This document shows, in pieces, positions 33,770 through 44,531 of a stretch of 64,000 nt of DNA. This DNA comes from Mantis religiosa (Eukaryota > Arthropoda > Insecta > Mantodea > Mantidae). The stretch is taken from NCBI GenBank assembly GCA_030765055.1, contig JAUKNK010000150.1, positions 129,001-193,000 on the forward strand, written 5' to 3'. The position numbers and the translations under genes were made by a program. Numbering within the stretch: position 1 is the first letter of the stretch; every line of letters begins with the position of its first letter. Below the pieces are notes generated by a model. It did not search any database and was not told the origin of the DNA. It was given only the letters and a program-made list of their open reading frames with translations.

Positions 33770-34950
33770 AAATAATAGAAAGTCTTAAAAGAGCCTGTTA
33801 AATTTATTCAACAATTTTTAACGAAATAAGAAAAAGAAGCGTTATAAGTTAGACATGGGATATAACCTTTATTGCAGGTCTCTACTACTTGAAGATTTTA
33901 GATTAGAACCAACAGTTTTTACGTCTTCCAGAAATCTCAAAATACTACGATTCAGATCCAACGTGAGGAATGACAACACAGATGGCCTTAACTATAAAGC
34001 AGAACCTGCTTTACCTAGTTCTTGTTTGACTGTAATTGTAATGTGTGAACTGGCAGCAGTAGGGAATACGACAGTTTTCCTCCATATTTCCCTACATTGT
34101 GTAAGTTTCAATTTGGCTTTAGTTCGAAGTTCAAACGCGTTACTATGGATTATCTGATTTTCCGAAATTGCTGGAAAAGGTCATCCATTCACCACGTGAA
34201 AGAGAGAGAGAGGCATGAATTGTATTAAGCCATATGCATCTATTTTTAACCGGATGTGCGTCATAGAGGAATATTCCCTACAGTGGTATAGATCCTCAAC
34301 AGGCATGCCTTCTTACATTTACAGCATTAAATCATTCCAAAGGACATAAGGAAATCCCATGAATCCGCTTTCAAAACGAAGTAGCAAAATATTCTCTTGT
34401 TCCGGCTTGCACATCAAAAGATAGGGTACAGCGTGTCTGCAAATGACATGTGAAACTGGACTGGCACTAAAAGTGCTTTGAGGTGTCACACAAAAAACAA
34501 TAATAAGAGAATAACTGTAATTAAATTTATACAGCAATTTAAAATACTTGACAGAAAATGAGATTCCTAACTTACAAACAAAATCATGACAGCAGTATTT
34601 ACTCCTAGACTGGAGTTAATATATCTAGATTACCCTTACAACAAAATATATTCCAAAATGATAGGCATTTACGGTAAACTACAGAACGTGCAGGTCATGG
34701 AAACAATATTTCTTATTCACGGTCCTTTACTATATTCTAATCGTATTTTGGGGCTAATAGAGAAATAAGTAAAGTATAGCATTACTAATTTTTCTTGTAT
34801 CTATGTATGAATTTTTCGCAGTAATTTCACTTTGTCAGTGCAGTTAATTCTTTCTAACAATGGTTAAATCCTTCTTAATACATTCACGTGTTATATAAAT
34901 AATAAATAGATAATAGACAAGTAAGTAAAGAATATGTCTTGATCAATAAG
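33770..34950. other. no gene seen
   Basis: Frames up to 100 codons, none with a motif, start context or repeats I recognise. Confidence 0.4.
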
Positions 34951-34952
34951 CA

Positions 34953-36372
34953 TTTTTTGTTCCATTTATACCCCACATTTAAATCTAATGGTCATATTGG
35001 TAGCCGTTCTTCTTTGGAATATACAGGATGTTTAAAATGACACCGAGCGAACATATGGAAGCAGTTGCTCAGCTTCTATATGACACCTTTACAGCATAAA
35101 AAATCCTCCAGAATGAGTGTGGAGTAGGCAGTGACAGGAACAACGACGCGTGCCTCGCCGTGCCGCGTGCTGTAACTGTTTGTAAACATACTGGCATACT
35201 CCGCAGTAGCTTGCTACTATTATGAATTTCTTTGACTTATGAATTCCGCAATAAAGAGGCTATTGCTTAATTATTGCTTATGAGTGTTTAACGTGTTCCA
35301 AAATTCTGTTCTAGCAGTCCTTGGTGACAAATAAGCTGCTGGACATGTGCAACTTATACGTTTTAGAGAGAAGTTAATGTTAGTGAGGTTGAGGATGGAA
35401 GCATTAAATGATAAACAGAATAGAAACGAAACATTAAAGAACTGTAGATAAATTAACCAAAACTAAACGCTTTATGAAATAAGACAATCGTTTTATTTCA
35501 CGTGTTAGATAATACCAAATAAAGCATTTGAAACTGCAAATGAAGCTATTGATATTTACACTAAGTGGTTGAAACTATTGTGCAATAAGATCATAACAAA
35601 ATACTCTGAAGCTGAACAAATAAATATTATCATTGATGTAACTATTTTTACAATTCATATTTTTAATGAAACTAAATTAATCGTGCGTTCGTTGAACTCC
35701 CTTCAGCTCTTCCATCCATTAAAACTATATCCGTCATTTCGGCGTTCGTATAGCGCTCCATATTGCTTGGATTTGCTATCTAAGTACGTGCAAAGTCCTC
35801 CCTGTTAAGTCGGAATGTGTAGTTTTACACTGAAGAGCAACTTTGCAACTGTCCGAGTTATTAGTCAACTTTTCCACAAATAACTGCCCTTTGCCCCATT
35901 ACCTGATAGGTAGGCTAGGGTCACTGATAAACAGCAAGGGGTAACGTTTTTGTTTTCGTTGCTGGTGCGCCTCAATAACAACTTCGTACACCAGTGGTTC
36001 CTGCACTGCCTAATCACAAAATCATGTAATACTTAATGCTGCATATAATTATACCCAACAGAACTTCGAAGGTGAGGCACCGAAACTCGGACTAGTTCAT
36101 TGATAAACCACGCGACGGCTATAATCATTCGGTGTCGTTTTGAAACAATCTGTATCGCCTATTGGCGATTGTGTTGACTCGTAGACGTTAGGCTGCTGAA
36201 ACTTTGGATTTTTTTAATCATTAGATCACGCACACATTCATACTTTCTCACAGTGGGGAAGATAGAGAATCAGATTGGTTGGAGAGATATCTCCACCAGC
36301 GACCGGGAATTTAACCCGGTACCCCTCGCACGACAGGGAGGTGCTGTACCGACTGAGCTACGGGGCCAGCCC
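34953..36372 (-). repeat. tRNA-derived SINE with a LINE-like tail, split by a DNA element
   Basis: On the minus strand the head GCCCCGTAGCTCAGTCGG (A box) and GGTTAAATTCCCGG (B box) is a clear tRNA relative. The body follows, then a tail (about 36153-36230, then 34953-35023) that matches the 3' end of the LINE chimera at 1033-1180. This is the usual arrangement by which a SINE borrows a LINE's enzyme. The DNA element at 35024-36152 interrupts the tail. Confidence 0.75.
35024..36152. mobile_element. TA-flanked inverted-repeat DNA element (1129 bp), family unknown
   Basis: Inverted ends CAGGATGTTTAAAATGACAC and CAGATTGTTTCAAAACGACAC, flanked by TA (35022-35023 and 36153-36154). Removing the element rebuilds the SINE tail seen at 1085, which fixes the boundaries. 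The interior has only a 79-codon frame with no motif, so it is non-autonomous. Confidence 0.8.
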
Positions 36373-36671
36373 GTACAAGCTGGTAAGGCAATCACGCTCG
36401 TCTCAGAGATATCGGTATAAGATTGGAAGTACCCTTCAAAGAAACAATAAAGGCTCCTGAGTGCTACCATTTTAGGTTAAAACCACCCAAACATATTATT
36501 TTACAACGTTACTTTTCAGTAAGGTTCTAATGAGCGGTGAGGCAAAGTACTGTACAGACTGATAATACCTTTGTGAAGCTAGACAGAAACTTAGAAACGT
36601 CTATTGCAAGAAATTTATATGTAGGGGTGTCAGTACAGCAGAACAAAGTCAAAATATATCACAGAAACATT

Positions 36672-36901
36672 TATGAGATATCTGGAAGATATCTGTCTGA
36701 CGTTCAAGAGGTCCGGAGTTCTAATCTCGGTCAGGGTGAGTTACTTGGATAAGGTTTTTTCCGGGGGTTTACCTTATCCTGAAAGACGAATATCGGGTAA
36801 CTCTAAGATCCACGTACCCCGGACTCATTTCAGCATCATTTCACCCATTTCATTTACCGTCGGATATGTCTAAACGTTGGAGGACGTAAATTAAAAAAAC
36901 A
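36672..36901 (+). repeat. tRNA-SINE family A, copy 1 (5' part decayed)
   Basis: It aligns with copies at 37099, 51606, 52111 and 62591 from TCTGACGTTCAAGAGGTCC to the GGAGGACGTAAATTAAAA end. The B box (GTTCTAATCTC) is mutated and the A box region is not recognisable. Confidence 0.7.
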
Positions 36902-37098
36902 ACAACCAAGAACCTAGATGTATCTTCTGAGATAGCTTCTTGGAAGGCAAGAAAGATAACCAAGTTGTTAGATCTGTCTAAATCTGAACATTTTTGACTG
37001 TAAGTATATTTGGTAAACATAGAAAACTTGTAACATTTGACAAGCCACATAATGTAAGTGATGCAAATAGTGGTCAGTTTTTACTAACCGAAACATGA

Positions 37099-37352
37099 AA
37101 TAGCCCGCCTCGGTACCGTAGATGGTAGCGTGTCTACCTCACGTTCAAGACATCCCGAGTGAGGTAGCATCTCGGTCAGGATGAGTTATCTGGACAAGGT
37201 GTCTTACGAGGTTTTCCCTTATCCTTAAAGATGAATGTCGGGTAGCTCTAAGCTGCATGGACCCCGGACTCATTTGAGCATATTTCACCAATTGCATTCA
37301 TTGTCCGACATGACTTAGCTTTAGAAGACATAATCTTTTTTTTTTTAAAAAA
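37099..37352 (+). repeat. tRNA-SINE family A, copy 2
   Basis: The head GCCCGCCTCGGTACCGTAGA carries an A-box-like word. The body contains CTTATCC and GAATGTCGGGTA, and the end is T/A-rich. AAACATGA stands on both sides (37091-37098 and 37353-37360) as a likely target duplication. Confidence 0.8.
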
Positions 37353-37415
37353 AAACATGACATCGGTGTTTCATCGGTATTATAACACAAATATTTGTGA
37401 TTTGGAATATTATAA

Positions 37416-37947
37416 TGTGACTTTGTGGGTTCGTGAAATGAAAAGTCCAATTACACCACTCAACAATGTTCTTTATTTCCACCGTCTTACTGTTTAACAC
37501 TTGCCAATTACACAAAATTACTTGCTGCACACAATTACAATTTACCAGTTCGTCCGTTGCAACTTCACTTGTACTCGCGATTACATAAACTCCGATACTC
37601 ATACACAGTTCGTACAGTCCCGTTGCACAATCCTTTCGTTCCTTAACACGTCACTGACTAACTCACTAACCAACTGATTGACCAACCAACCAACAACTGA
37701 ACTGACTCCGTCTGTCTGTAACCCTCTTTATATCGGAATATCGCCGGTTTCTAGTGACCAGGAGAATGTTCCAGTAAACGAAAGGTCGAGAAACAGGTGT
37801 ACAGAAAAACAGGCGACCAGTCATGTTTTCCCCTAACCACAAGTCTGTCACCACTACAAGACAAACGAGGAGAAGGTGTGGCTAACGCGGTCCTCCCCCC
37901 TGCCTTCCGTTCGCAGCTGGTACAGGGTGCTCCAGAGGTCCGTTACA
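37416..37947 (-). repeat. 3' LTR of non-autonomous gypsy copy 1
   Basis: In element orientation it runs TGTAACGG to AAGTCACA and has a TATA-like box (GATATAAAGAG) and AATAAA before the end. Confidence 0.92.
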
Positions 37948-39097
37948 CTGCTCCCTCCTCAAAGCTGTTCGCCCACGAACAGCCCCATCGTAGCGTGCGA
38001 GGCGGTCCAGGTGTACCACCAGCATCTGCTCGGAGTCTCAGCCAGAAGTAGCGCTGCCGTAGTTTGTGAATCATTCGGTTCGCTCCCAGGTGTCCTCCTG
38101 AAGTACCGGCGTGCACTTCCTCCAAGACTTCCGGGACCTTGCTCCGGGGAAGTACCAACTGTTCTCTCTGCGCCTTCCCATCGGGCGACTCCCATACCCG
38201 GAACAGCACGCCCACTCTGGTCTTCAACGAGTCCCATTTTGCCCAGTGCGACTTGTAGGTGGCGCTCCTCGGTGCGATGTCCTCCCAGGTTGGCCTCGTC
38301 CCTGCGTCCACTTCCCTCAAGTGTGGCCCCAAGTCTGCGTCCGCCAGCTGCTCCCTCCTCAGGCCTGCGCTATCCCAGCCTTCAGCAGGCACTGCCACAA
38401 CTACTCGGACTGCTGCGGCACGCTCCTCCTCTTCCACTCTTGTGCGCTCGTGGCCGTCCTGGATCTGCGATAGGACACCACCAATGCAATGGTCGCTGGC
38501 GTCGGTGTCCACAATGAAGGCGCCACCCGGTTGCGGGAAACCCAACATTGAAGCACTGCACAGGGTCCCCTTCGGGTGCTGGAAAGCGTCTTCGGCGTCC
38601 TCCGTCCACACATAAGGCCGGTTTTCCTCCGTCAGGCGGGTGAGGGGTTTTGCGATGTTGTCGGCCTTTTCCTCTAAATCATTAAGGCGGTCGTCTACTT
38701 GACCCTTCCGCTTGCCCAGGTTCGTGACGTCATCCCTCACGTCGGCCAACCGTTCCTCGAACTTTGCGGCGAAAGCCTCGTTCGCCACCTTCATTTCGGT
38801 AGCCGGACCGTCATTCGCTGCTCTCATTTCCGTGGTTAACTCGGCCTTCACTTGTTCCATCTTCTCGGCGATGTTGTCCCTAGCCGTCCTGATTAGTTTC
38901 AGTTCCGCGGCCAGGTTATTTCTAGTCTCCAGCTTCTCTGTTAATTCGGCCTGCATTTCTTCCATCTTTGCGGCCAGGTTGTTATTTGCCGCTTCTATTT
39001 CCGTTGTTAATTCGGCCTTCATTTCTTCCATCTTCCCGATTAGTTCGGCCTTCATTTCCATCATCTTCTCCAAAAAATTTTCCAATGCCGCGTCCAT
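37943..39097 (-). CDS. chimeric coiled-coil / RNase H-part / integrase-zinc protein, copy 1 (384 aa)
   Basis: The frame is fully open from an ATG in good context (39097) to a TAA formed by the first bases of the 3' LTR. Residues 1 to about 155 are Met/Glu/Ala/Lys-rich heptads with internal repeats (KMEEMKAELT), a probable coiled coil. NIAKPLTRLTEENRPYVW then starts a piece of the RT connection plus the first RNase H motif AFIVDTDASDHCIGGVL. After QIQDGHER comes the spacer and the integrase N-terminal zinc region (HLGANRMIHKLRQRYFW), which is cut off before its two Cys. The last about 20 residues come from the integrase C-terminus read in a different frame. No RT palm and no integrase core are encoded. 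A structural or RNA-packaging role is a guess. Confidence 0.7.
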   Translation of the reverse strand: MDAALENFLEKMMEMKAELIGKMEEMKAELTTEIEAANNNLAAKMEEMQAELTEKLETRNNLAAELKLIRTARDNIAEKMEQVKAELTTEMRAANDGPATEMKVANEAFAAKFEERLADVRDDVTNLGKRKGQVDDRLNDLEEKADNIAKPLTRLTEENRPYVWTEDAEDAFQHPKGTLCSASMLGFPQPGGAFIVDTDASDHCIGGVLSQIQDGHERTRVEEEERAAAVRVVVAVPAEGWDSAGLRREQLADADLGPHLREVDAGTRPTWEDIAPRSATYKSHWAKWDSLKTRVGVLFRVWESPDGKAQREQLVLPRSKVPEVLEEVHAGTSGGHLGANRMIHKLRQRYFWLRLRADAGGTPGPPRTLRWGCSWANSFEEGAV

Positions 39098-39119
39098 GGT
39101 TGTAATGTTCGGTGATGTT

Positions 39120-39175
39120 ATCTTCCCGCTTCCTGACACCAGTGTTACTGTTGTTATCCCACTTCTTGACACCAG
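39120..39175 (-). other. primer-binding-site region, duplicated
   Basis: Immediately inside the 5' LTR the minus strand has CTGGTGTCAAGAAGTGGGAT. After about 15 bp there is a second version, CTGGTGTCAGGAAGCGGGAA. The copy at 41638 has only one. The first position is where a tRNA would prime minus-strand synthesis. Confidence 0.6.
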
Positions 39176-39707
39176 TGTGACTTTGTGGGTTCGTGAAATG
39201 AAAAGTCCAATTACACCACTCAACAATGTTCTTTATTTCCACCGTCTTACTGTTTAACACTTGCCAATTACACAAAATTACTTGCTGCACACAATTACAA
39301 TTTACCAGTTCGTCCGTTGCAACTTCACTTGTACTCGCGATTACATAAACTCCGATACTCATACACAGTTCGTACAGTCCCGTTGCACAATCCTTTCGTT
39401 CCTTAACACGTCACTGACTAACTCACTAACCAACTGATTGACCAACCAACCAACAACTGAACTGACTCCGTCTGTCTGTAACCCTCTTTATATCGGAATA
39501 TCGCCGGTTTCTAGTGACCAGGAGAATGTTCCAGTAAACGAAAGGTCGAGAAACAGGTGTACAGAAAAACAGGCGACCAGTCATGTTTTCCCCTAACCAC
39601 AAGTCTGTCACCACTACAAGACAAACGAGGAGAAGGTGTGGCTAACACGGTCCTCCCCCCTGCCTTCCGTTCGCAGCTGGTACAGGGTGCTCCAGAGGTC
39701 CGTTACA
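39176..39707 (-). repeat. 5' LTR of non-autonomous gypsy copy 1
   Basis: Same length and almost the same sequence as 37416-37947. It lies upstream of the element's gene on the minus strand. Confidence 0.92.
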
Positions 39708-41079
39708 ATAATAATAAAAATATATCTAGAGATCATTCATTAACATTGAGAAAATAAGTAAATATCACCATATTTGCATTTTATGGTAGTTTAGGACTGT
39801 GACTACATCAAAACTTGCCAAATCTACAATTATCGAATTTGAACAATTGAAGGTCGTGGCCTTGGCTTAACAGAATTTGCAATACTCCTGTTCTAAGAGT
39901 TATATTTCAAGAACAACAGTGTTATATGTAGTCATTCTACGAATTATACAAGAACGTCTACTGCAAATGCTGTGTAAATAAAGGTAACCTTGTTACAATT
40001 ATATTTCAGTAGTAATTCAGTAAAGTTATATCAGCGTTAGGGCTGAGGTTAGTGAAGATATATGCCAGTTGTCGATTAAACAACTGCGCATCAATATATA
40101 CATAAAATCAATAGTTCTGCTCTTCTATGGCGGCCACAGGCCTACCAAAACAAGAGTCTGAAAAAAGCAATGTGAACAACCCAATAATGTACAACTCAGC
40201 TCCCAGTTATTCAACTATAACCCAAGCGGGACCCAATAAAGGACAAGCCATAATAATCGAAGCCCACGACGGCATAACAATTAAAGAATACGTAACAGCA
40301 ATAGGTAACCTAACTAACCCCAGCAACATTCGATTTGTATCTCGAATATCGAACTCCAGAGTTTGTATCTACCTCGCCAATAAAAAACTAGTAGATGAAC
40401 TGGTATATAAACACCCAAAAGTAAAGGTGAACAACTTGTACTTGGAAATTAGGCCGCTTCTCACTAAAAATAAAAGAGTGATACTCTCTAATGTGTGCCC
40501 TGTTATTCCCAATCATGTTATCGAAGAACACCTTCTGGCCCATGGAATTAAGCCTGTATCATCTATATCGTATATCAGGGCGGGAATAACTATCCCTGGA
40601 TATACACACATCATGAGTTTTCACCGACAAATGTATGTAAAACCTGATGACTTTGCCAAACTACCTGAAATCTTACAGTTAAACCATGAGGACACATCCT
40701 ATTGGATATACCTTTCTTCTGATGTTCCTACCTGCTTTTTGTGTAAAATGGAAGGACATTTAGCTAAACAGTGCAAGTCGTCAGATGAAATAAATGATAA
40801 GATGGTTAGCTGCTCATCTGAAAGAGATAGTAGACACACCTCAGTCATGCCAGTAAATGACAAAACTAAAGACAACGCAGAAATAATTTAAACTGACACA
40901 GGAAACACAGAAAACGTGTCACAAGAAACTGTTTCTATAAAAGAAAATGGCACCTCCCAGTCTGATCCTCCTTCGACACCATTGCCACAACTTAACACAG
41001 AATTGAACTTCCCTCCTTTAGGGCAAAACCTTAAGACAGGAGCCAAAAAGCGACCTATTTCAACATCCAGTAAGTATAC

Positions 41080-41637
41080 TGTCACCCGGGCTTTGGAACA
41101 CCCTATGGAAGCAGGTGAGAGCGGAAGACAGGGGAGGTCCGTGTTAGCCATGCCTCCCCCTCGTCCGTCTTATAGTGGTGACAGGGACGGCTGGGGAAAG
41201 AAACATGATTGTGCGGTCTGTTTCTCTTTCACCTGTGTTCCGGAAATTACGGGATCCTTCATCTACTGGAACCTTCCTGTGAAAGCCAGAAGGCTGCGAT
41301 ATTCCTATAAAAAGGGGCTGCCGGAGCGAAGTGAAGTCAGTTAGTCAGTGTGTAAGTGAGTGACAGTTCTTGGTGTAAGAAGGCAGTGTTAGTCAGTGAC
41401 GTGTTAATGAACGAAAAGATTGTGCAACGGAAGACTGTACGTAACTGTGTATGAGTATCGGAGTTGATGTAATCGCGAGTACAAGTGAAATTGTAACGGA
41501 CGAACTGGTGAATTGTAATTGTGTGCATTACGCAATTTTGTGTAATTGGCAAGTGTTTAACTGTAAGTCGGTGGAAATAAAGAACATTTTTGAGTGGTGA
41601 AATTGGACTTTTCATTTCACGAACCCACAAAGTCACA
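41080..41637 (+). repeat. 5' LTR of non-autonomous gypsy copy 2
   Basis: TGTCACCCGGG to AAAGTCACA. TATAAAA at 41306-41312 is the likely promoter core and AATAAA lies near 41577. Confidence 0.92.
41306..41312 (+). promoter_or_regulatory. LTR TATA box
   Basis: TATAAAA, with the same box at 42950-42956 in the other LTR. It should drive the element transcript, starting about 25-30 bp downstream. Confidence 0.55.
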
Positions 41638-41682
41638 CTGGTGTCAGGAAGCGGGAAGACAACAGCACCGAACATTACAGCC

Positions 41683-42762
41683 ATGGAATCGGCATTGGAA
41701 ATGCTTTTGGCGAAGATGAACGAGTTAACAGAGAAAACGGAAGCGGCAAATAACAAACTGGCCGCGGAACTGAAACTAATGAAGACGGCTAACAACAACA
41801 TCACCAAGAAGATGGAAGAAATGAAGGCCGAGTTAACCACAGAAATGAGAGCAGCGAACGACCGTCTGGCCACGGAAATAAAGGTGGCGAACGAGGCTCT
41901 CGCCGCCGAATTTGAGGAACGGCTGCCCGGCGTGAGGGATGACGTCATGAACCTGGGCAAGCGGATGGGTCAAGTAGACGACCGCCTTAATGATTTAGAG
42001 GAAAAGGCCGACAACATCGCAAAACCCCTCACCCGCCTGACGGAGGAAAACCGGCCTTATGTGTGGACGGAGGACGCCGAAGACGCTTTCCAGCACCCGA
42101 AGGAGACCCTGTGCAGTGCTCCAATTTTGGGTTTCCCACAACGGGGTGGCGCCTTCATTGTGGACACCGACGCTAGCGATCATTACATTGGAGGTGTCCT
42201 ATCGCAGATCCAGGACGGCCATGAGCGCACAAGAGTGGAAGAGAAGGAGCGTGCCGCAGCAGTCCGAGTAGTTTTGGCAGTGCCTGCTGAAGGCTGGGAT
42301 AGCGCAGGACTGAGGAGGGAGCAGCTGGCGGACGCAGACTTGGGGCCACTCTTGAGGGAAGTGGAGGCAGGGATGAGACCAACCTGGGAGGACATCGCAC
42401 CGAGGAGCGCCACCTACAGGTCGTACTGGGCCCAATGGGACTCGTTGAAGACCAGAGAGGGCGTGCTGTTCCGGGTATGGGAGTCACCCGATGGGAAGGC
42501 GCAGAGAGAACAGTTGGTACTTCCCCGGAGTAAGGTCCCGGAAGTCTTGGAGGAAGTACACGCCGGTACTTCAGGAGGACACCTGGGAGCGAACCGTATG
42601 ATTCACAAACTACGGCAGCGCTACTTCTGGCTCAGACTCCGGGCAGATGCTGGTGGTACACCTGGACCGCCTAGCACGCTACGATGGTGCTGTTCGGGGC
42701 GAACAGCTTTGAGGAGGGAGCAGTGTCACCCGGGCTTTGGAACACCCTATGGAAGCAGCTGA
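41683..42762 (+). CDS. chimeric coiled-coil / RNase H-part / integrase-zinc protein, copy 2 (359 aa)
   Basis: Open from ATG 41683 (CCATGG context) to a stop inside the 3' LTR. The order is as in copy 1: a coiled-coil start (MESALEMLLAKMNELTEKTE), shorter by roughly 40 residues, then DRLNDLEEKADNIAKPL at the first joint, AFIVDTDASDHYIGGVL of RNase H, the joint DGHERTRVEEK, then EVLEEVHAGTSGGHLGANRM of the integrase zinc region and the joint RADAGGTPGPP. The frame then runs through the polypurine tract into the LTR. No stop lies in about 1.08 kb despite about 1% LTR divergence. Confidence 0.7.
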   Translation: MESALEMLLAKMNELTEKTEAANNKLAAELKLMKTANNNITKKMEEMKAELTTEMRAANDRLATEIKVANEALAAEFEERLPGVRDDVMNLGKRMGQVDDRLNDLEEKADNIAKPLTRLTEENRPYVWTEDAEDAFQHPKETLCSAPILGFPQRGGAFIVDTDASDHYIGGVLSQIQDGHERTRVEEKERAAAVRVVLAVPAEGWDSAGLRREQLADADLGPLLREVEAGMRPTWEDIAPRSATYRSYWAQWDSLKTREGVLFRVWESPDGKAQREQLVLPRSKVPEVLEEVHAGTSGGHLGANRMIHKLRQRYFWLRLRADAGGTPGPPSTLRWCCSGRTALRREQCHPGFGTPYGSS

Positions 42763-43281
42763 GAGCGGAAGACAGGGGAGGTCCGTGTTAGCCACGCCTC
42801 CCCCTCGTCCGTCTTATAGTGGTGACAGGGACGGCTGGGGAAAGAAACATGATTGTGCAGTCTGTTTCTCTTTCACCTGTGTTCTTGAAATTACGGGATC
42901 CTTCATCTACTGGAACCTTCCTGTGAAAGCCAGAAGGCTGCGATATTCCTATAAAAAGGGGCTGCCGGAGCGAAGTGAAGTCAGTTAGTCAGTGTGTGAG
43001 TGAGTGACAGTTCTTGGTGTAAGAAGGCAGTGTTAGTCAGTGACGTGTTAATGAACGAAAAGATTGTGCAACGGAAGACTGTACGTAACTGTGTATGAGT
43101 ATCGGAGTTGATGTAATCGCGAGTACAAGTGAAATTGTAACGGACGAACTGGTGAATTGTAATTGTGTGCATTACGCAATTTTGTGTAATTGGCAAGTGT
43201 TTAACTGTAAGTCGGTGGAAATAAAGAACATTTTTGAGTGGTGAAATTGGACTTTTCATTTCACGAACCCACAAAGTCACA
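42724..43281 (+). repeat. 3' LTR of non-autonomous gypsy copy 2
   Basis: Complete LTR, preceded by the purine tract TGAGGAGGGAGCAG and followed by the ATAC duplication. Confidence 0.92.
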
Positions 43282-43791
43282 ATACTGAATCTGCAACCGA
43301 TGATGACGAAAACCTATCTGACTCATCTTTAATGACTTTAGATGAGACAGAAAAAACAGAACCTAACCTAGTAAACAAACATATACACAAAAAGCCAAAA
43401 ATATTGACACCCTTTCGCTCATAAATGACCAGATACCTGTAATAAAAAGTACTATGGAAGAAAGGCCGGACGACTACGTTTTAGATTACCTCCAGTTCAA
43501 AAGCTTTTTTGAAAATACTGTTGCAGCATCTGATATAATATCACTTGCACTTAACTACACTGGTGACTTGAAAGGACTCCTAGATACAGTCAAAAAGCTT
43601 CATCCCTTATTTACCAATAGAACAATGAAAAATCGAAACACCCGTATAGGAAAGAAACTGCTTTTCGAAATAAATAGAAACAACACAGTTTCTTAAACAT
43701 TTTGATAGTTATGTAGTAGAAGTTTTTGCTAACATCATGTAACTGAAGCCCTATACATAGTAAGCCTTAAAAGTAAAAACCATAACATATA

Positions 43792-44519
43792 ATGGAACAC
43801 AACATATTACAATGGAACATATATGGATTTCATTCTCAACTGGAACATCTCCAACTCTTAATTAATAAACATAACCCAGTAGTTGTTTGTGCGCAAGAAA
43901 CAAATTTTAAGAATGATTATGTTGCTCCATTAAGAGGTTACAATGCCTATAATAAAAATTGAGAGGAATGTACACATGCCAGTGGTGTAGTCACCTATGT
44001 TAAAGAAACACTGCCACAACGTGCTATCCCGCTCAATACTACTTTAGAGGCTTTCTTTTGACAGTAGAACTATGTATATGTAATATATATCTCCCCAACA
44101 GCCACAGTTTAGATCTTGTAAAACTAAATGAACTAGAGCAACAAATACCCCATCCTTACCTTATTCTCGGAGATTTCAATCGTCACAACACACTATGGGG
44201 ATGCAGCTCCACCAATTCACGAGGAAAACTCATTGAACAGTTTATAAACGATTTATATCTAATTCTACTCAATTCACAGGAGCCTACTCATTTCAGTCTA
44301 GCTTATGGAACACTCAGCTCCATAGACCTATGTTTGTGCTCACCAAACATACCAGATTTGTTTGAATACTTCATTTATAAAGAACCTCAAGGAAATAGTG
44401 ATCACTTTCCTATTATTCTTACTCAAATGAGTGACAGTCCTCAGAAAACCACATTCACGCCAAAATTTAATTTTAAAAAGGCTAATTGGAGTACATTTAA
44501 GAGTTTTATAACCAAATAA
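43792..44519 (+). pseudogene. LINE ORF2, endonuclease domain
   Basis: Starts MEHNILQWNIYGF at 43792. VVCAQETNF carries the catalytic Glu. The frame has a TGA near 43962 and a shift near 44050. It continues with ICNIYLPN, ILGDFNRHNTLWG and GNSDHFPII, the last motifs of the AP-type endonuclease that nicks target DNA. It ends at a TAA (44517-44519), after which the same frame goes on. Confidence 0.85.
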
Positions 44520-44531
44520 ATAACCCAGCTG

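Larger units (their letters stand above)
37416..39707 (-). mobile_element. non-autonomous gypsy element, copy 1 (2292 bp)
   Basis: Two 532-bp LTRs that differ at a single position I can find (37891 versus 39651) bound a 1.2-kb interior. ATAA stands on both sides (37412-37415 and 39708-39711). It encodes no complete reverse transcriptase or integrase. The interior has a coiled-coil gene start joined to pieces of RNase H and integrase, using the same joints as the copy at 41080. Near-identical LTRs mean a recent insertion. It must borrow enzymes from a complete relative. Confidence 0.92.
41080..43281 (+). mobile_element. non-autonomous gypsy element, copy 2 (2202 bp)
   Basis: Two 558-bp LTRs with about six differences bound a 1.09-kb interior. 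ATAC stands on both sides (41076-41079 and 43282-43285). It inserted into ORF1 of the LINE. Its gene has the same three joints as copy 1, while its LTRs are clearly a different sub-family, so the deleted form has been replicating for some time. Confidence 0.92.
40127..43696 (+). pseudogene. LINE ORF1 (Gag-like), interrupted
   Basis: Begins ATGGCGGCC at 40127. The first 254 codons include CFLCKMEGHLAKQC, a CX2CX4HX4C zinc knuckle near residues 203-216, and stop at a TAA (40889-40891). The same frame is open again to 41079, where a gypsy element is inserted. The C-terminal part resumes at 43286 (acidic, SATDDDENLSDSS), shifts frame near 43410 and ends at a TAA at 43696. ORF1 proteins of this type bind element RNA. 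Confidence 0.75.

Noticed and set aside
33855..34157. 100-codon plus frame
   Set aside because: No recognisable domain, and no sign of splicing partners or conservation can be read from one sequence.
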